Translations under genes and position numbers: made by a program
NCBI GenBank assembly: GCA_963827545.1
Contig: CAWHBI010000010.1
Span: 30,911 to 94,910, forward strand
Reading direction: 5' to 3'
Length of the DNA: 64,000 bases
From: AWTP1-13 sp963827545
Lineage (GTDB): Bacteria > Pseudomonadota > Alphaproteobacteria > Rhizobiales > Hyphomicrobiaceae
Shown here: piece by piece, positions 36,710 to 46,269 of the stretch
How positions within the stretch are numbered: the first letter of the stretch is position 1
Layout of the letters: every line of letters begins with the position of its first letter
Notes under the pieces: generated by a model
Seen by the model: only the letters and a program-made list of their open reading frames with translations
What the model was told of the DNA's origin: nothing
Databases searched by the model: none

Positions 36710-37344
36710 TGTGGTGGCGTGCGCTCCCGATGGCCGGCTCATCGCCCGCAAGGTGCTCTCGCACAACCCGGAGGCCTACGACGATGCCGCCTTGGAAGGC
36801 ATTCGCCTCTGCCTTGGGCTCTCCGCCGACGCGCCACTACCGGCCGAGCGCATCGCCACGGTGAAGATGGGCACAACGGTCGCCACCAATGCGCTGCTGG
36901 AGCGCAAGGGCGAGCGCACGCTTCTGGTGATAACGCGCGGCCTCAAGGATCAGCTCGAGATCGGCTACCAGGCGCGGCCAGATATTTTCGCCAAGAGGAT
37001 CGTCAAGCCGGAGATGCTGTACGCGCGCGTGGTGGAGGCTAACGAGCGCGTGCGCGCGGACGGCGCAGTCGAGCAACCGCTCGATGCTTTTGCCTTGGCG
37101 CAAGATCTGAAGGTGGCCGTGGCCGACGGCATCACCTCGATCGCCATCGTCCTCATGCACGCCTATGCGCACCCCGAGCACGAACGTCAGGCCGCCGCGC
37201 TTGCCCGCAATGCAGGGTTCACGCAGATTTCGGTGAGCCACGAGGTCTCCCCGCTGATCAAGATCGTCAGCCGCGGCGATACGACGGTCGCCGACGCCTA
37301 CCTCTCCCCCATCCTGCGCCGCCACGTTGAGAAGGTGGCGCGGG

Positions 37345-37517
37345 CCCTCCGCTTCGCCCTCGTCCCCGCGCATCGCCGACCGCTCCGCTGACGCCATCAG
37401 CGCGGTCTCGAGAGGGTCGAGCGTGAGGGTCTGACACCATGGCCGCGCGTCTCCTGAGGCTGCCACTCCGGTCGCACCGTCGCGCAACGGTGTCAGACCC
37501 GGAGGGTCTGACACCAA
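37345..37517. repeat. Composite repeat insertion 1 in 5-oxoprolinase
   Basis: The conserved frame breaks after VEKVARAL and resumes at MFMASSGGL. Between them lies a diverged module containing GCTGACGCCATCAGCGCGG (related to GCGCTGATGGCG loops of the GGGGAGAGGG family) and a part with GGGTCTGACACC (twice) facing GGTGTCAGACCC. Edges are inferred from where protein similarity stops. Confidence 0.75.
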
Positions 37518-38600
37518 AATGATGTTCATGGCCTCCTCCGGCGGACTGAAGTCGGCCCAGCTGTTTCAGGGCCGCGATGCCATCCTCTCCGGCCCCGCTG
37601 GCGGCGTTGTCGGCATGGCCGAAACTGCCAAGCTCGCCGGCTTCGAGAAGGTGATCGGCTTCGACATGGGCGGCACGTCGACGGACGTGTCGCACTTCGC
37701 CGGCGAGTACGAGCGCTCGTTCGAGACCGAGGTGGCGGGCGTGCGCATGCGCGTGCCGATGATGCGCATCCACACCGTTGCGGCGGGTGGCGGCTCGATC
37801 CTGTTCTACGACGGAACGCGCTTCCGCGTCGGCCCGCAGTCGGCGGGCGCCGATCCTGGCCCCAAGTGCTATCGCCGCGGTGGGCCGCTCACCGTCACCG
37901 ATGCCAACGTCATGGTCGGCAAGCTCCGGGCGGCGAGCTTCCCCAGGATCTTCGGGCCGAGCCACGACAAACCGCTCGACGAGGCGGCGGTGCGCAGCGC
38001 TTTCGCGGAGCTGGCGGCTGAGATCGGCGACGGCCGCAGCGCCGAGGAGGTGGCGGACGGCTTCATCCGCATCGCGGTCGAGAACATGGCCAACGCCATC
38101 AAGAAGATCTCCGTGCAGCGCGGCTACGACGTCACCGAGTACGCCCTCAACTGCTTCGGCTCGGCCGGTGGCCAGCACGCCTGCCTGATCGCCGACACGC
38201 TCGGCATGGAAACCGTGCTCATCCACCCGCTGTCGGGCCTGCTCTCCGCCTACGGCATCGGGCTTGCCCAGATCCGCGCAAGCCGGGAGCAATCGGTCGA
38301 GGCCCCGCTCAGCGACGATGCTTTGGTCGGCCTCACCGAGCTGCACGAGCGCCTTGCGCGCAACGTTGCGACGGAGGTCGAGGGCCAGGGTGTCGAGCCG
38401 ACCGAGATTACCGTCACGGTGTGGGCGCACCTGCGCTACGACGGCACCGACACGGCCCTGTCGGTGCTGCTGAGCGATGCCAAGGCCATGCGCGATGCCT
38501 TCGAGGCCCTGCACCAACAGCGCTTCGGCTTCGTCTCGCCGGAGAAGCGCGTCATCATCGCCGCACTGGAGGTGGAGGCCGCGGGTGGCGGTGCCACGAC

Positions 38601-38795
38601 GTCTCCCTCTCCCCGCGCTTCGCCGACATCTCCGCAACCGCCATCAGCGCGGGGAGAGGGTCACGGCGGAGCCGTGCCTCCGGCACGAGGTGAGGGGCGG
38701 CACAAAGCTCCCGCTGCGCTTGGTGCCGCCCCTCACCCTAGCCCTCTCCCCGCAGGCGGGGAGAGGGAACCCGTCGCAAGCGGGGAGAGGGAATC
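38601..38795. repeat. GGGGAGAGGG hairpin repeat, copy 2, in frame within 5-oxoprolinase
   Basis: It begins GTCTCCCTCTCCCCGC and ends GCGGGGAGAGGGAATC; 195 bases, 65 codons. The inner GTGAGGGGCGGCAC / GTGCCGCCCCTCAC arms match the other copies closely. Translation runs through it as a Pro/Gly/Arg-rich linker between GGG and RFYSGRAWHDAPV. No target duplication was seen. Confidence 0.85.
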
Positions 38796-39335
38796 CGCCC
38801 GCTTCTACTCCGGCCGCGCCTGGCACGATGCGCCCGTCATCGCACGCGAGGCCCTGCGCATCGGCCAACACCTCGTTGGCCCCGCGCTCGTCATCGAACC
38901 GCACCAGACCGTCGTGGTCGAGCCTGGCTGGAGCCTCGAAGTTTCGCCACGCGACGATTTGGTCCTCCGCCGCACCGCGCCGAGAAAGCGTGAGATCCTC
39001 GGCAAGACCGCCGACCCCGTGCTGCTCGAAGTCTTCAACAACCTCTTCATGTCGATCGCCGAGCAGATGGGCGAAGCGCTGCGCAATACCGCGCAGTCGG
39101 TCAACATCAAGGAGCGGCTCGACTTCTCCTGTGCGGTCTTCGACACGAAGGGAGAGCTCGTCGCAAATGCCCCCCACATGCCGGTGCACCTGGGCTCCAT
39201 GGACAAATCGGTGGAGACCATCATCCGCTCCAACGCGGGCCAGATGCGCCCCGGCGACGTCTACATGCTGAACGCGCCCTACAACGGCGGCACGCACCTG
39301 CCCGACATCACCGTCATCACGCCGGTGTTTGCGAC

Positions 39336-39451
39336 GTCTCCCTCTCCCCGCTTGCGGGGAGAGGGTCGGGGTGAGGGGCGGCCCCAAGCGCCGACGCAGC
39401 TTGTTGCCGCCCCTCACCCTAGCCCTCTCCCCGTGAAGAACGGGGAGAGGG
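39336..39451. repeat. GGGGAGAGGG hairpin repeat, copy 3, in 5-oxoprolinase
   Basis: It begins CGACGTCTCCCTCTCCCCGC like copy 2 and contains GTGAGGGGCGGC facing GCCGCCCCTCAC, ending CGGGGAGAGGG. It interrupts the HyuB half between ITPVF and ILFYVASRGHH and shifts the frame. Confidence 0.85.
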
Positions 39452-40844
39452 CAGAGAATCCTCTTCTACGTTGCCAGCCGCGGGCACCACGAGGACATCG
39501 GCGGGCTCACGCCCGGTTCCATGACGCCGCGCGCCACTACGATCGAGGAGGAGGGCGTCTACATCGACAACTTCAAGCTGGTCGACCAGGGCCGCTTCCT
39601 GGAGGCCGAGACGCACGCGCTGCTCTCGGGCGCCAGATATCCCGCGCGCATGCCGGGCAAGAACATCGCCGACCTCAAGGCGCACGTGGCCGCCAACGCC
39701 AAGGGCGTCGCCGAGCTCGAGAAGATGGTCGCCCACTTCGGCCTCGATGTGGTGAAGGCCTACATGGGCCATGTGCAGGACAACGCCGAGGAGAGCGTGC
39801 GCCGCCTGCTGTCACGGCTGGAGGACGGGGCGTTCCGGGTGGAGATGGACCAGGGCAGCTGGGTGGACGTGAAGATTACGGTTGACCGCGCCAACCGCCG
39901 CGCCCGCGTCGACTTCTCGGCGACCTCTCCGGAGCAGGGCAACAACTTCAACGCGCCTCAGCCCGTCACACGCGCTGCCACGCTCTATGTGTTCCGCGTC
40001 ATGGTAGCCGAGCCGATCCCGATGAATGCCGGCTGCCTGAAGCCGATCGACATCGTCATCCCGGAGCATTCCATGCTGAAGCCCGCCTATCCGGCGGCCG
40101 TGGTCGCTGGCAACGTCGAGACCAGCCAGATCGTCACCAACTGCCTGTTCGCGGCCATGAAGGCGCTGGGCCCGAGCCAGGGCACCATGAACAACCTCAC
40201 CTTCGGCAACGCCAGATACCAGTATTACGAGACCATCTGCTCGGGCAGTCCCGCCGGCCCCGGCTTCGATGGCACGGCCGCCGTGCACGTGCACATGACC
40301 AACACGCGCCTCACGGACCCTGAAATCCTCGAGCTGCGCTATCCCGTGCTGCTGGAGGAGTTCGCCATCCGCCGCGGCTCCGGCGGCAGGGGCAGGTGGA
40401 GCGCCGGCGACGGCACGCAGCGCCGTATCCGCTTCCTGGAGAGGATGGACTGCGCCATCCTGTCGAGCTCCCGCAAGGTACGCCCCTACGGCCTCGAAGG
40501 CGGCGAGCCCGGCGAGTGCGGTGAGAACTGGGTGCGCCGCCACGACGGCCGCATGGAACGCCTCGAAGGTTGTGACCAGACCGTGCTGGAGCCCGGCGAG
40601 GCCGTCATCATCAAGACCCCCACAGGCGGCGGCTTTGGTAAGCCGTGACAGCTACACGACAAATGCCATGCATTCGCTGCAGTGCTGCAGCGCAGCATGC
40701 GGCCTAGCGGCAGGTTTGCGAAGCACCCACATTCGACTTTAGTGGAAGCGCTGCCGGCTCACCAAGAATGCCGGTGCACTCTGCAATACTGGGGAACTCG
40801 CTCAGGGTCGGGATCGACAACGTCGCAAAGACGGGAGACCACAC

Positions 40845-41078
40845 ATGAGCACACTTACGTATGCGAATCAGGACCTTGCTTCTGCCGCGCCGGCGGTTGA
40901 GCAGCCCCTGCGCAAGCCCTTCTGGCGCCGCCTGTTTGACGCCCTGATGGAGTCGCAGCAGCGGCGCGCCGAGCGCGAGATTGCCCGCTACCTCGCCAGC
41001 CACGGCGGCCTCCTGACCGACGACATGGAGCGCGAGATGATGCGCCGGCTCACTGGCAGCACCAGGAAGCTGCTCTGA
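40845..41078 (+). CDS. Small hypothetical protein
   Basis: A 77-residue soluble, basic protein. Its second half, KPFWRRLFDALMESQQRRAE followed by REIARYLASHGGLLTDDMER and EMMRRLTG, looks like helices with an aromatic start. I recall similar proteins of about this size in Rhizobiales, without known function. GGGAGA lies about nine bases before ATG 40845. Confidence 0.7.
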   Translation: MSTLTYANQDLASAAPAVEQPLRKPFWRRLFDALMESQQRRAEREIARYLASHGGLLTDDMEREMMRRLTGSTRKLL

Positions 41079-41121
41079 CCTCATGAGACAGCGGCCGGCC
41101 ATGACAGGCCGGCCGTCTGCT

Positions 41122-41580
41122 CTAGGCTGTTGCGCGCTTGGGGCCGATCAAGCCGTAGATGATGCCGAGGCCCAGGCCGAAGCCGCCGACGATGATGGCC
41201 ACCGCCAGCATCCGCCACGGATCCCAGCCGCCAAACAGCACCTGATTGGCCTGGCCGAACACCTGGCCCTTGATCAGGGGCAGCAGGATCCAGTTGCTCA
41301 CCACCACGATGAACAGCCCGAAAATCAGGCCCTTGAGCCACGCCATGCCACCGGGCACCCAGTCATAGACGAGGGCAAACAGCACGCCCCAAAGGCCGCC
41401 CCAGAAGATGTTGTTGACGAGCCTCGGCACGCCCCACGGCGGGATGGGCTGCATGCCCCACGCCGAGCCCCGGATCCAGCCGGCCTGCGTCAGTCCATAA
41501 ATGATTGCTTCGTGCACGATGGCTACGGAGATTGCCGCTGCAACGAAACCCAGCACGATGCGTCCGATCGTACCTTGCAT
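41122..41580 (-). CDS. Hypothetical membrane protein, four predicted helices
   Basis: About 152 residues. Hydrophobic segments: IVLGFVAAAISVAIVHEAII, NIFWGGLWGVLFALVYDWV, GLIFGLFIVVVSNWILLPL and a last one near AVAIIVGGFGLGLGIIYGLI. The start ATG 41580 is preceded by a GGGGGG run; the frame continues to 41748 without support. Family is not recognised. Confidence 0.7.
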   Translation of the reverse strand: MQGTIGRIVLGFVAAAISVAIVHEAIIYGLTQAGWIRGSAWGMQPIPPWGVPRLVNNIFWGGLWGVLFALVYDWVPGGMAWLKGLIFGLFIVVVSNWILLPLIKGQVFGQANQVLFGGWDPWRMLAVAIIVGGFGLGLGIIYGLIGPKRATA

Positions 41581-41888
41581 GGTGTTCCCCCCGGTTGGGT
41601 GTGCGCTTCTCGATCCCGCGAGCCCAATATTGTCCGTTTCCTGCCTTTGCGGAAGAGAGCGCTTTCTTCGCCCAAGCGAGTGAACGCTGGCCACTGCCAC
41701 TATTTTGCGCCCGACTTTTCGCTTGCCGGGGCTGCTGACCAGGCCCATATACGGGCGGTCAAAAAGAGGGCAGACCCCTCGCCTCCAACGCGAGAAGACG
41801 GGGTCAGACCCCTCGCCTCCACCGCTTTCGTGTCATAGAGGGGTCGAAGCGAGGGGTCTGACCCCGCCCCCGCCACACAGGAGACTGC
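41581..41888. other. Intergenic region upstream of infA, 308 bases
   Basis: It is shared by the leftward membrane-protein gene and rightward infA. The half nearest infA is filled by the GGGGTCTGACCCC repeat listed separately. The rest shows no gene. Confidence 0.5.
41767..41865. repeat. GGGGTCAGACCCC / GGGGTCTGACCCC repeat
   Basis: GGGGTCAGACCCCTCGCCTC near 41800 and its approximate complement GAGGGGTCTGACCCC ending at 41865 form a long hairpin; a further partial unit CAGACCCCTCGCCTCC lies at 41771. It belongs with the GTCTGACACC module in the 5-oxoprolinase. It ends 23 bases before infA, ahead of the ribosome site. Confidence 0.75.
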
Positions 41889-42167
41889 ATGGCCAAGGAA
41901 GAGATGCTGGAGTTCGAAGGCGTTGTCGCCGAGGTGCTTCCCGATGCCCGCTGCCGCGTCAAGCTCGACAACGGTCACGAGGTGATCGCGTATACTTCGG
42001 GCCGCATGAAGAAGAACCGCATCCGCATCCTGGCCGGCGACAAGGTCACCGTGGAGATGACGCCCTACGACCTCGACAAGGGCCGCATCAATTTTCGCCA
42101 CAAGGACACGCGTGCTCCCGCCATTGGCAGCGGACAGCGCCGGCCGCCGCAGCGCCGGTTCCGCTAG
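41889..42167 (+). CDS. infA: Translation initiation factor IF-1
   Basis: A 92-residue OB-fold protein that binds the 30S A site during initiation. The sequence MAKEEMLEFEGVVAEVLPDA, CRVKLDNGHEVIAYTSGRMK and KNRIRILAGDKVTVEMTPYD is unmistakable IF-1. It is about 20 residues longer than standard IF-1 (72), with a basic tail PAIGSGQRRPPQRRFR. It may be an additional rather than the only copy. GGAG precedes the ATG. Its TAG stop is inside the CTAG boundary of a repeat. Confidence 0.95.
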   Translation: MAKEEMLEFEGVVAEVLPDARCRVKLDNGHEVIAYTSGRMKKNRIRILAGDKVTVEMTPYDLDKGRINFRHKDTRAPAIGSGQRRPPQRRFR

Positions 42168-42315
42168 AGCAGGATCGCTTCGGATTGAATCACCTTGCCT
42201 CAACTGCAACGTGGCGGGCCGAAGCGTGAATCCTGCTCTATTCATGGACTTGAGAGCAAGTTTCACGTTCCATGATCGAAGCGAAGCGCTTCGATCAGAA
42301 ACGATCTTGCTCTAG
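42164..42315. repeat. CTAG-bounded double-hairpin repeat, copy 2
   Basis: A 152-bp copy in the same orientation as the one at 13396. The left CTAG (42164-42167) includes the TAG stop of infA; the right CTAG is at 42312-42315. Confidence 0.92.
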
Positions 42316-42415
42316 CCCGCAATGGATCCCGAACTCAGCATCCCGAGATCAAGACCACTGCGGGCCAGCGAATACTTGTGCTGATCGGCGCGTGCGCCTT
42401 ACAGGCGTCGCCCCG

Positions 42416-42850
42416 TCACTGCAGCACCTGCGCCTGCGGTTGCTCGCCGCAGTAGAAGCAGCAGGTCGAGCAACCCTGTTTGCCGCCGAAGCCTACGCCC
42501 CAAAACTTGTTGGCATTGCCTGTCACCCAGGCACCAAAACAGATTTTCTCGCCGCGCCGGCAGCTCAGCGTGTAGCTGTGGTTGTTGTAGTCGTTGAGGT
42601 CCCACGCCTGACCGTTGCCCGGCCACTCGTGGTTGCGCTCGCGCGAGTAGAACGCGATCTGGACGCGAAATTGGTAGTTGCTCTTCACCTGCCAGACCAT
42701 ACTTGTCGTCGCACCACCGCCACCCCCGCCGCCGCCGCCGGTCTGAGCCGGTGATTGAGCTACCGCCTGAGTTGGCTGAAGCGGTGCGGCACCAAGCGCA
42801 CCGAGCACAGACACGAGAATAACGCGCTGAAACACTTTCCCCAGGTGCAT
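42416..42850 (-). CDS. Exported Gly-run, Cys-rich hypothetical protein
   Basis: A 144-residue protein with a signal peptide (VILVSVLGALGAAPLQPTQA), a run of nine Gly around residues 38-46, and a C-terminal domain with aromatic residues and six Cys, among them CRRGEKICFGAW and GCSTCCFYCGE. It is probably secreted and disulfide-bonded or metal-binding. I recognise no family. A perfect GGAGGT is seven bases before ATG 42850. Confidence 0.7.
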   Translation of the reverse strand: MHLGKVFQRVILVSVLGALGAAPLQPTQAVAQSPAQTGGGGGGGGGATTSMVWQVKSNYQFRVQIAFYSRERNHEWPGNGQAWDLNDYNNHSYTLSCRRGEKICFGAWVTGNANKFWGVGFGGKQGCSTCCFYCGEQPQAQVLQ

Positions 42851-43065
42851 GGCACACCTCCATCTCTTGCACCGTCCCGAAAATCGGGCCCCACTGAAGA
42901 ATAATATGAGCCCCAGTGGCTTGGCGTGTCCCCGTCAGCACAGATCCACGGTTTTCTGCGTCGGTGCAGGACCGACAAATGCTCGCCGTCGGCACCTTTG
43001 TCGGGCCACGCGAATCGGCAGATGCTGCGCTCTCAGGTCGAGGCCTTCAACTCTGGCGGGTATCC

Positions 43066-44010
43066 ATGGTCGAGCGTGCGAGCAGCCGGCGCAAGGCAGC
43101 CGATGACGAGGAGACGGCGACCACGGGTACCGCGGCCCGGCGTGTGCCGAAGTTCGACAAGAAGACCATCGCTCTGGTCTACGACTTCGATGGCACGCTC
43201 AGCCCCAGGCCGATGCAGGAATATGCCTTCCTGCCCCAGATCAACACCGATCCGGCAGCCTTCTGGGCGGAGAGCAATCGCCTCGCCAGGGAGCACGCCG
43301 CCGACCCGCTCATCACCTACATGCATCTGCTCTACAAGAAGGCCAAGGAGCGCAGCGTGCGCATCGACCGTGGCGATCTGGTCGCGCAGGGCCGGCATGT
43401 CGAGCTGTTCCCCGGCGTCGAGGCGTGGTTCGACGCAATCGGCAACTACGTGAAGGCGCACGCCCAGAGCCACGGCGTGGCGCTGCGCCACTACCTGATC
43501 TCGTCCGGGCTGACCGAGATCATCGAGGGCACCTCGATCTACAAGCGCTTCCACAACGTGTTCGCCTCGGAATACTGGTTCGAGGCTTACGATCTGCCCT
43601 ACCCCAAGCGCGTCATCACCGACACCGGCAAGACGCAGTACCTCTTCCGTATCAACAAGGGCGTGGAGGACCTGGGCGAGAGCATCAACCAGCATATGGC
43701 TGAGGACGAGCGGCCTATCCCCTTTCCCAACATGATCTATTTCGGTGACGGCGACACCGACGTGCCCTCCATGGCGGTGATGCGCAAGAACGACGGCCAC
43801 GCGGTAGCGGTCCACCCGCCGGGCAGGGGCAAGGCCAAGTGCGTGGAGCTTTTCAAAGCCGGGCGCTGCGATTTCTTCGCGCCGGCCGACTACCGCGAGA
43901 ATTCCGATCTCTTCAAGCGAACCTGCCTGCTGCTCGACCGCATCCTGGCGGACATCCGCGTGCAGGAGGAGATGTGGCGGCTGGGGCGCGGCCTGGCGCG
44001 GGGGAGATAG
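43066..44010 (+). CDS. HAD family phosphatase
   Basis: About 314 residues. Motif I VYDFDGTLSPRPMQEY, motif II HYLISSGLTEIIEG, and motif III NMIYFGDGDTDVPSMAV make the HAD superfamily clear, close to phosphoserine-phosphatase-like enzymes. The N-terminal 40 residues are polar and Thr/Arg-rich. The substrate is unknown. ATG 43066 is the first one after a long region with poor coding character. It is not close in sequence to the HAD at 20120. Confidence 0.82.
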   Translation: MVERASSRRKAADDEETATTGTAARRVPKFDKKTIALVYDFDGTLSPRPMQEYAFLPQINTDPAAFWAESNRLAREHAADPLITYMHLLYKKAKERSVRIDRGDLVAQGRHVELFPGVEAWFDAIGNYVKAHAQSHGVALRHYLISSGLTEIIEGTSIYKRFHNVFASEYWFEAYDLPYPKRVITDTGKTQYLFRINKGVEDLGESINQHMAEDERPIPFPNMIYFGDGDTDVPSMAVMRKNDGHAVAVHPPGRGKAKCVELFKAGRCDFFAPADYRENSDLFKRTCLLLDRILADIRVQEEMWRLGRGLARGR

Positions 44011-44076
44011 AGCGCCGACTTGTCTGGGCAAGGGGTACGCAATTGGGCAAAGCGGCCATGCTCTGCGAACCAAACT

Positions 44077-44092
44077 TAGGAAAATTTTCCTA
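44077..44092. promoter_or_regulatory. Perfect 16-bp palindrome upstream of cysB
   Basis: TAGGAAAATTTTCCTA is an exact palindrome in an A/T-rich patch within GC-rich DNA, 130 bases before the cysB-like gene. It is a strong candidate operator, perhaps autoregulatory. Confidence 0.5.
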
Positions 44093-44221
44093 TCTCGCGG
44101 CCCCCCGCCCCTGAACCCGCATTCTTTTTTCGCGATGGGCGTTCTCTTCCAAAAAATGTTGCGCTAGCCTGCCAGCCAGAATCGTGGCGCCGGGGTGCGC
44201 CCGCCAGCACAGGATCACGCC

Positions 44222-45241
44222 ATGAACTTCCAACAGCTTCGAATCGTGCGGGAGACCGTGCGACGAAACTTCAACCTGACCGAGGTGGCCAACTCGCTGT
44301 TCACCTCGCAGTCGGGGGTCAGCAAGCACATCAAGGACCTCGAGGACGAGCTCGGCATCGAGCTGTTCGTGCGCCGTGGCAAGCGCCTGCTGGGGCTCAC
44401 CGACCCCGGCAAGGAGATGGTGGAGGTCGTCGAGCGCATCCTGGTCGATACGGCCAACATCAAGCGTCTGGGCGAGCAGTTCAGCAACCGCGAGCAGGGC
44501 CAGCTCGTGATCGCCACCACGCACACGCAGGCGCGTTATGTGCTCCCGCACGTGGTGGCCGCGTTCCGCACCGCCTATCCGAAGGTGCACCTGACGTTGC
44601 ACCAGGGCAGCCCCACCGAGATCGCCTCGATGCTCGGCAACGGCGATGCCGACATCGGCATCTGCACCGAGACCTTGCGCGACGTCGCCGCCCTTTCAGT
44701 GTTCCCGTTCTACAGCTGGCACCATGGCGTGATCGTTCCCAAGGGACACGCGCTCGAGAAGGCGGCCAAGCCTCTCACCCTGGAGGCGATCGCCGAGTGG
44801 CCGATCATCACCTATCATGAGGGCTTCACGGGCCGAGGCAACATCGACCGCACCTTCGCCAAGGCCGGCTTGGCACCCGACATCGTCATGTCGGCGATGG
44901 ATACCGACGTGCTCAAGGCCTACGTCGAGTTGGGACTGGGCGTCGGCATCATCGCCGCCATGGCCTTTAACGCGAAACGGGACGTGGGCCTGAAGCTCAT
45001 CGACGCCGCCCACCTGTTCGAGGCCAACACGGCACTGATCGCCGTCCGGCGCGGCAGCTACCTGCGCAACTATGCGTACCGCTTCATCGAGCTGTGCTCG
45101 CCGGCCTTGCCGGAAGCAACGGTGCGCGCGGCCGTGATGGCTGAGCCCAGGCCGGAAGGGAGCGCCCGGCGCGTGGCCGATCAGCCCTGGCGCGCAAGCG
45201 GAAACACCCTCAGCCGCGACGAGGTCAAGCGCACGGGCTGA
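44222..45241 (+). CDS. cysB: CysB-like LysR-type regulator
   Basis: About 339 residues. The N-terminal HTH, MNFQQLRIVRETVRRNFNLT then EVANSLFTSQSGVSKHIKDL, is the CysB/Cbl signature. The effector domain has LVIATTHTQARYVLPHVVAA, VHLTLHQGSPTEIASML and YVELGLGVGIIAAMAF, again CysB-like. In relatives it activates sulfate uptake and assimilation genes with N-acetylserine as inducer. Its 3' end overlaps the 3' end of convergent cysA by 61 bases. It faces the sulfate transport genes, its likely targets. Confidence 0.9.
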   Translation: MNFQQLRIVRETVRRNFNLTEVANSLFTSQSGVSKHIKDLEDELGIELFVRRGKRLLGLTDPGKEMVEVVERILVDTANIKRLGEQFSNREQGQLVIATTHTQARYVLPHVVAAFRTAYPKVHLTLHQGSPTEIASMLGNGDADIGICTETLRDVAALSVFPFYSWHHGVIVPKGHALEKAAKPLTLEAIAEWPIITYHEGFTGRGNIDRTFAKAGLAPDIVMSAMDTDVLKAYVELGLGVGIIAAMAFNAKRDVGLKLIDAAHLFEANTALIAVRRGSYLRNYAYRFIELCSPALPEATVRAAVMAEPRPEGSARRVADQPWRASGNTLSRDEVKRTG

Positions 45242-46269
45242 CCAGGCTGCAAGCCGAGCTCGGCGAGCCGCTGGCGCGTCAGCTCCACCTCGAAGTGCTG
45301 GGGCTGGGCCTTGCCGTTCGTGCCGATGGTGCCCGTCAGCTCCACGCGCGCAGTCGCACCGCTCAGCAGCACGCGGTTGACCTTGGCAGCCAGGCCCTGC
45401 TTGGCCGCGCAGTCGACGACGATGTCGAGCTCGTGCGGGCGGGCGAAAGCGATCACGTCCGTCCCGTGCTCTGCCGCCGGATCGGCAAGCGGTACCGCGT
45501 CCTCGCCGATGCGCAGGTTCGGCCCGTCGACTCGTCCGGGGAAGCGATTGACGGCGCCGAGGAAGGTATAGGCGAACGCCGTCGCGGGCTTCTCGTACAC
45601 CTCCTGCGCCGTCCCGGTCTGCTCGATCCTGCCCTTGTTCATCAGCACGATCCTGTCCGCGACCTCGAGCGCTTCATCCTGGTCGTGGGTGACGAAGATC
45701 GACGTGATGTGAAGATCGTCGTGGAGGTGCCGCAACCACTGACGCAGCTCCTTGCGCACCTTGGCATCGAGGGCACCAAACGGCTCGTCAAGCAGCAGCA
45801 CGCGAGGCTCGACGGCGAGAGCGCGTGCCAGCGCGATCCGCTGGCGCTGGCCGCCGGAGAGCTGCGCCGGATAGCGGTGCGCCAGCCACTCGAGCTGCAC
45901 CAGGTCCAGCAGCTCATGCACGCGCCTGCGGATGTCGGCTTCCGGCGGCCGGAACTGCCGCGGCTTCACGCGCAGCCCGAACGCGATATTCTCGAACACC
46001 GACATGTGCCGGAACAGCGCATAGTGCTGGAACACGAAGCCCACCTGACGCTCGCGCACGTCCCTGTGCGAGGCATCGTGGCCATCGAACAGGACGCGCC
46101 CCGAATCGGGATGCTCGAGCCCGGCGATGATCCTGAGCAGCGTGGTCTTGCCGCAGCCGGAGGGCCCCAGCAGCGCGATCAGCTTGCCCGTGGGGAAGTC
46201 GAGCGAGACGTCGTCCAGGGCAGCGAACTGGCCGAAGGACTTGCGGATGCCTTGGACCGCGATGCTCAT
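45181..46269 (-). CDS. cysA: Sulfate/thiosulfate ABC transporter ATP-binding protein
   Basis: A 362-residue ATPase: Walker A GPSGCGKTT, Q-loop VGFVFQHYALFRHMSVFENI, signature LSGGQRQRIALARALA, Walker B VLLLDEPFGALD and switch FVTHDQDEALE. The C-terminal TOBE-like part has VIAFARPHELDIV, typical of CysA. ATG 46269 overlaps the cysW stop (ATGA). Last gene of the operon; converges on cysB. Confidence 0.94.
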   Translation of the reverse strand: MSIAVQGIRKSFGQFAALDDVSLDFPTGKLIALLGPSGCGKTTLLRIIAGLEHPDSGRVLFDGHDASHRDVRERQVGFVFQHYALFRHMSVFENIAFGLRVKPRQFRPPEADIRRRVHELLDLVQLEWLAHRYPAQLSGGQRQRIALARALAVEPRVLLLDEPFGALDAKVRKELRQWLRHLHDDLHITSIFVTHDQDEALEVADRIVLMNKGRIEQTGTAQEVYEKPATAFAYTFLGAVNRFPGRVDGPNLRIGEDAVPLADPAAEHGTDVIAFARPHELDIVVDCAAKQGLAAKVNRVLLSGATARVELTGTIGTNGKAQPQHFEVELTRQRLAELGLQPGQPVRLTSSRLRVFPLARQG

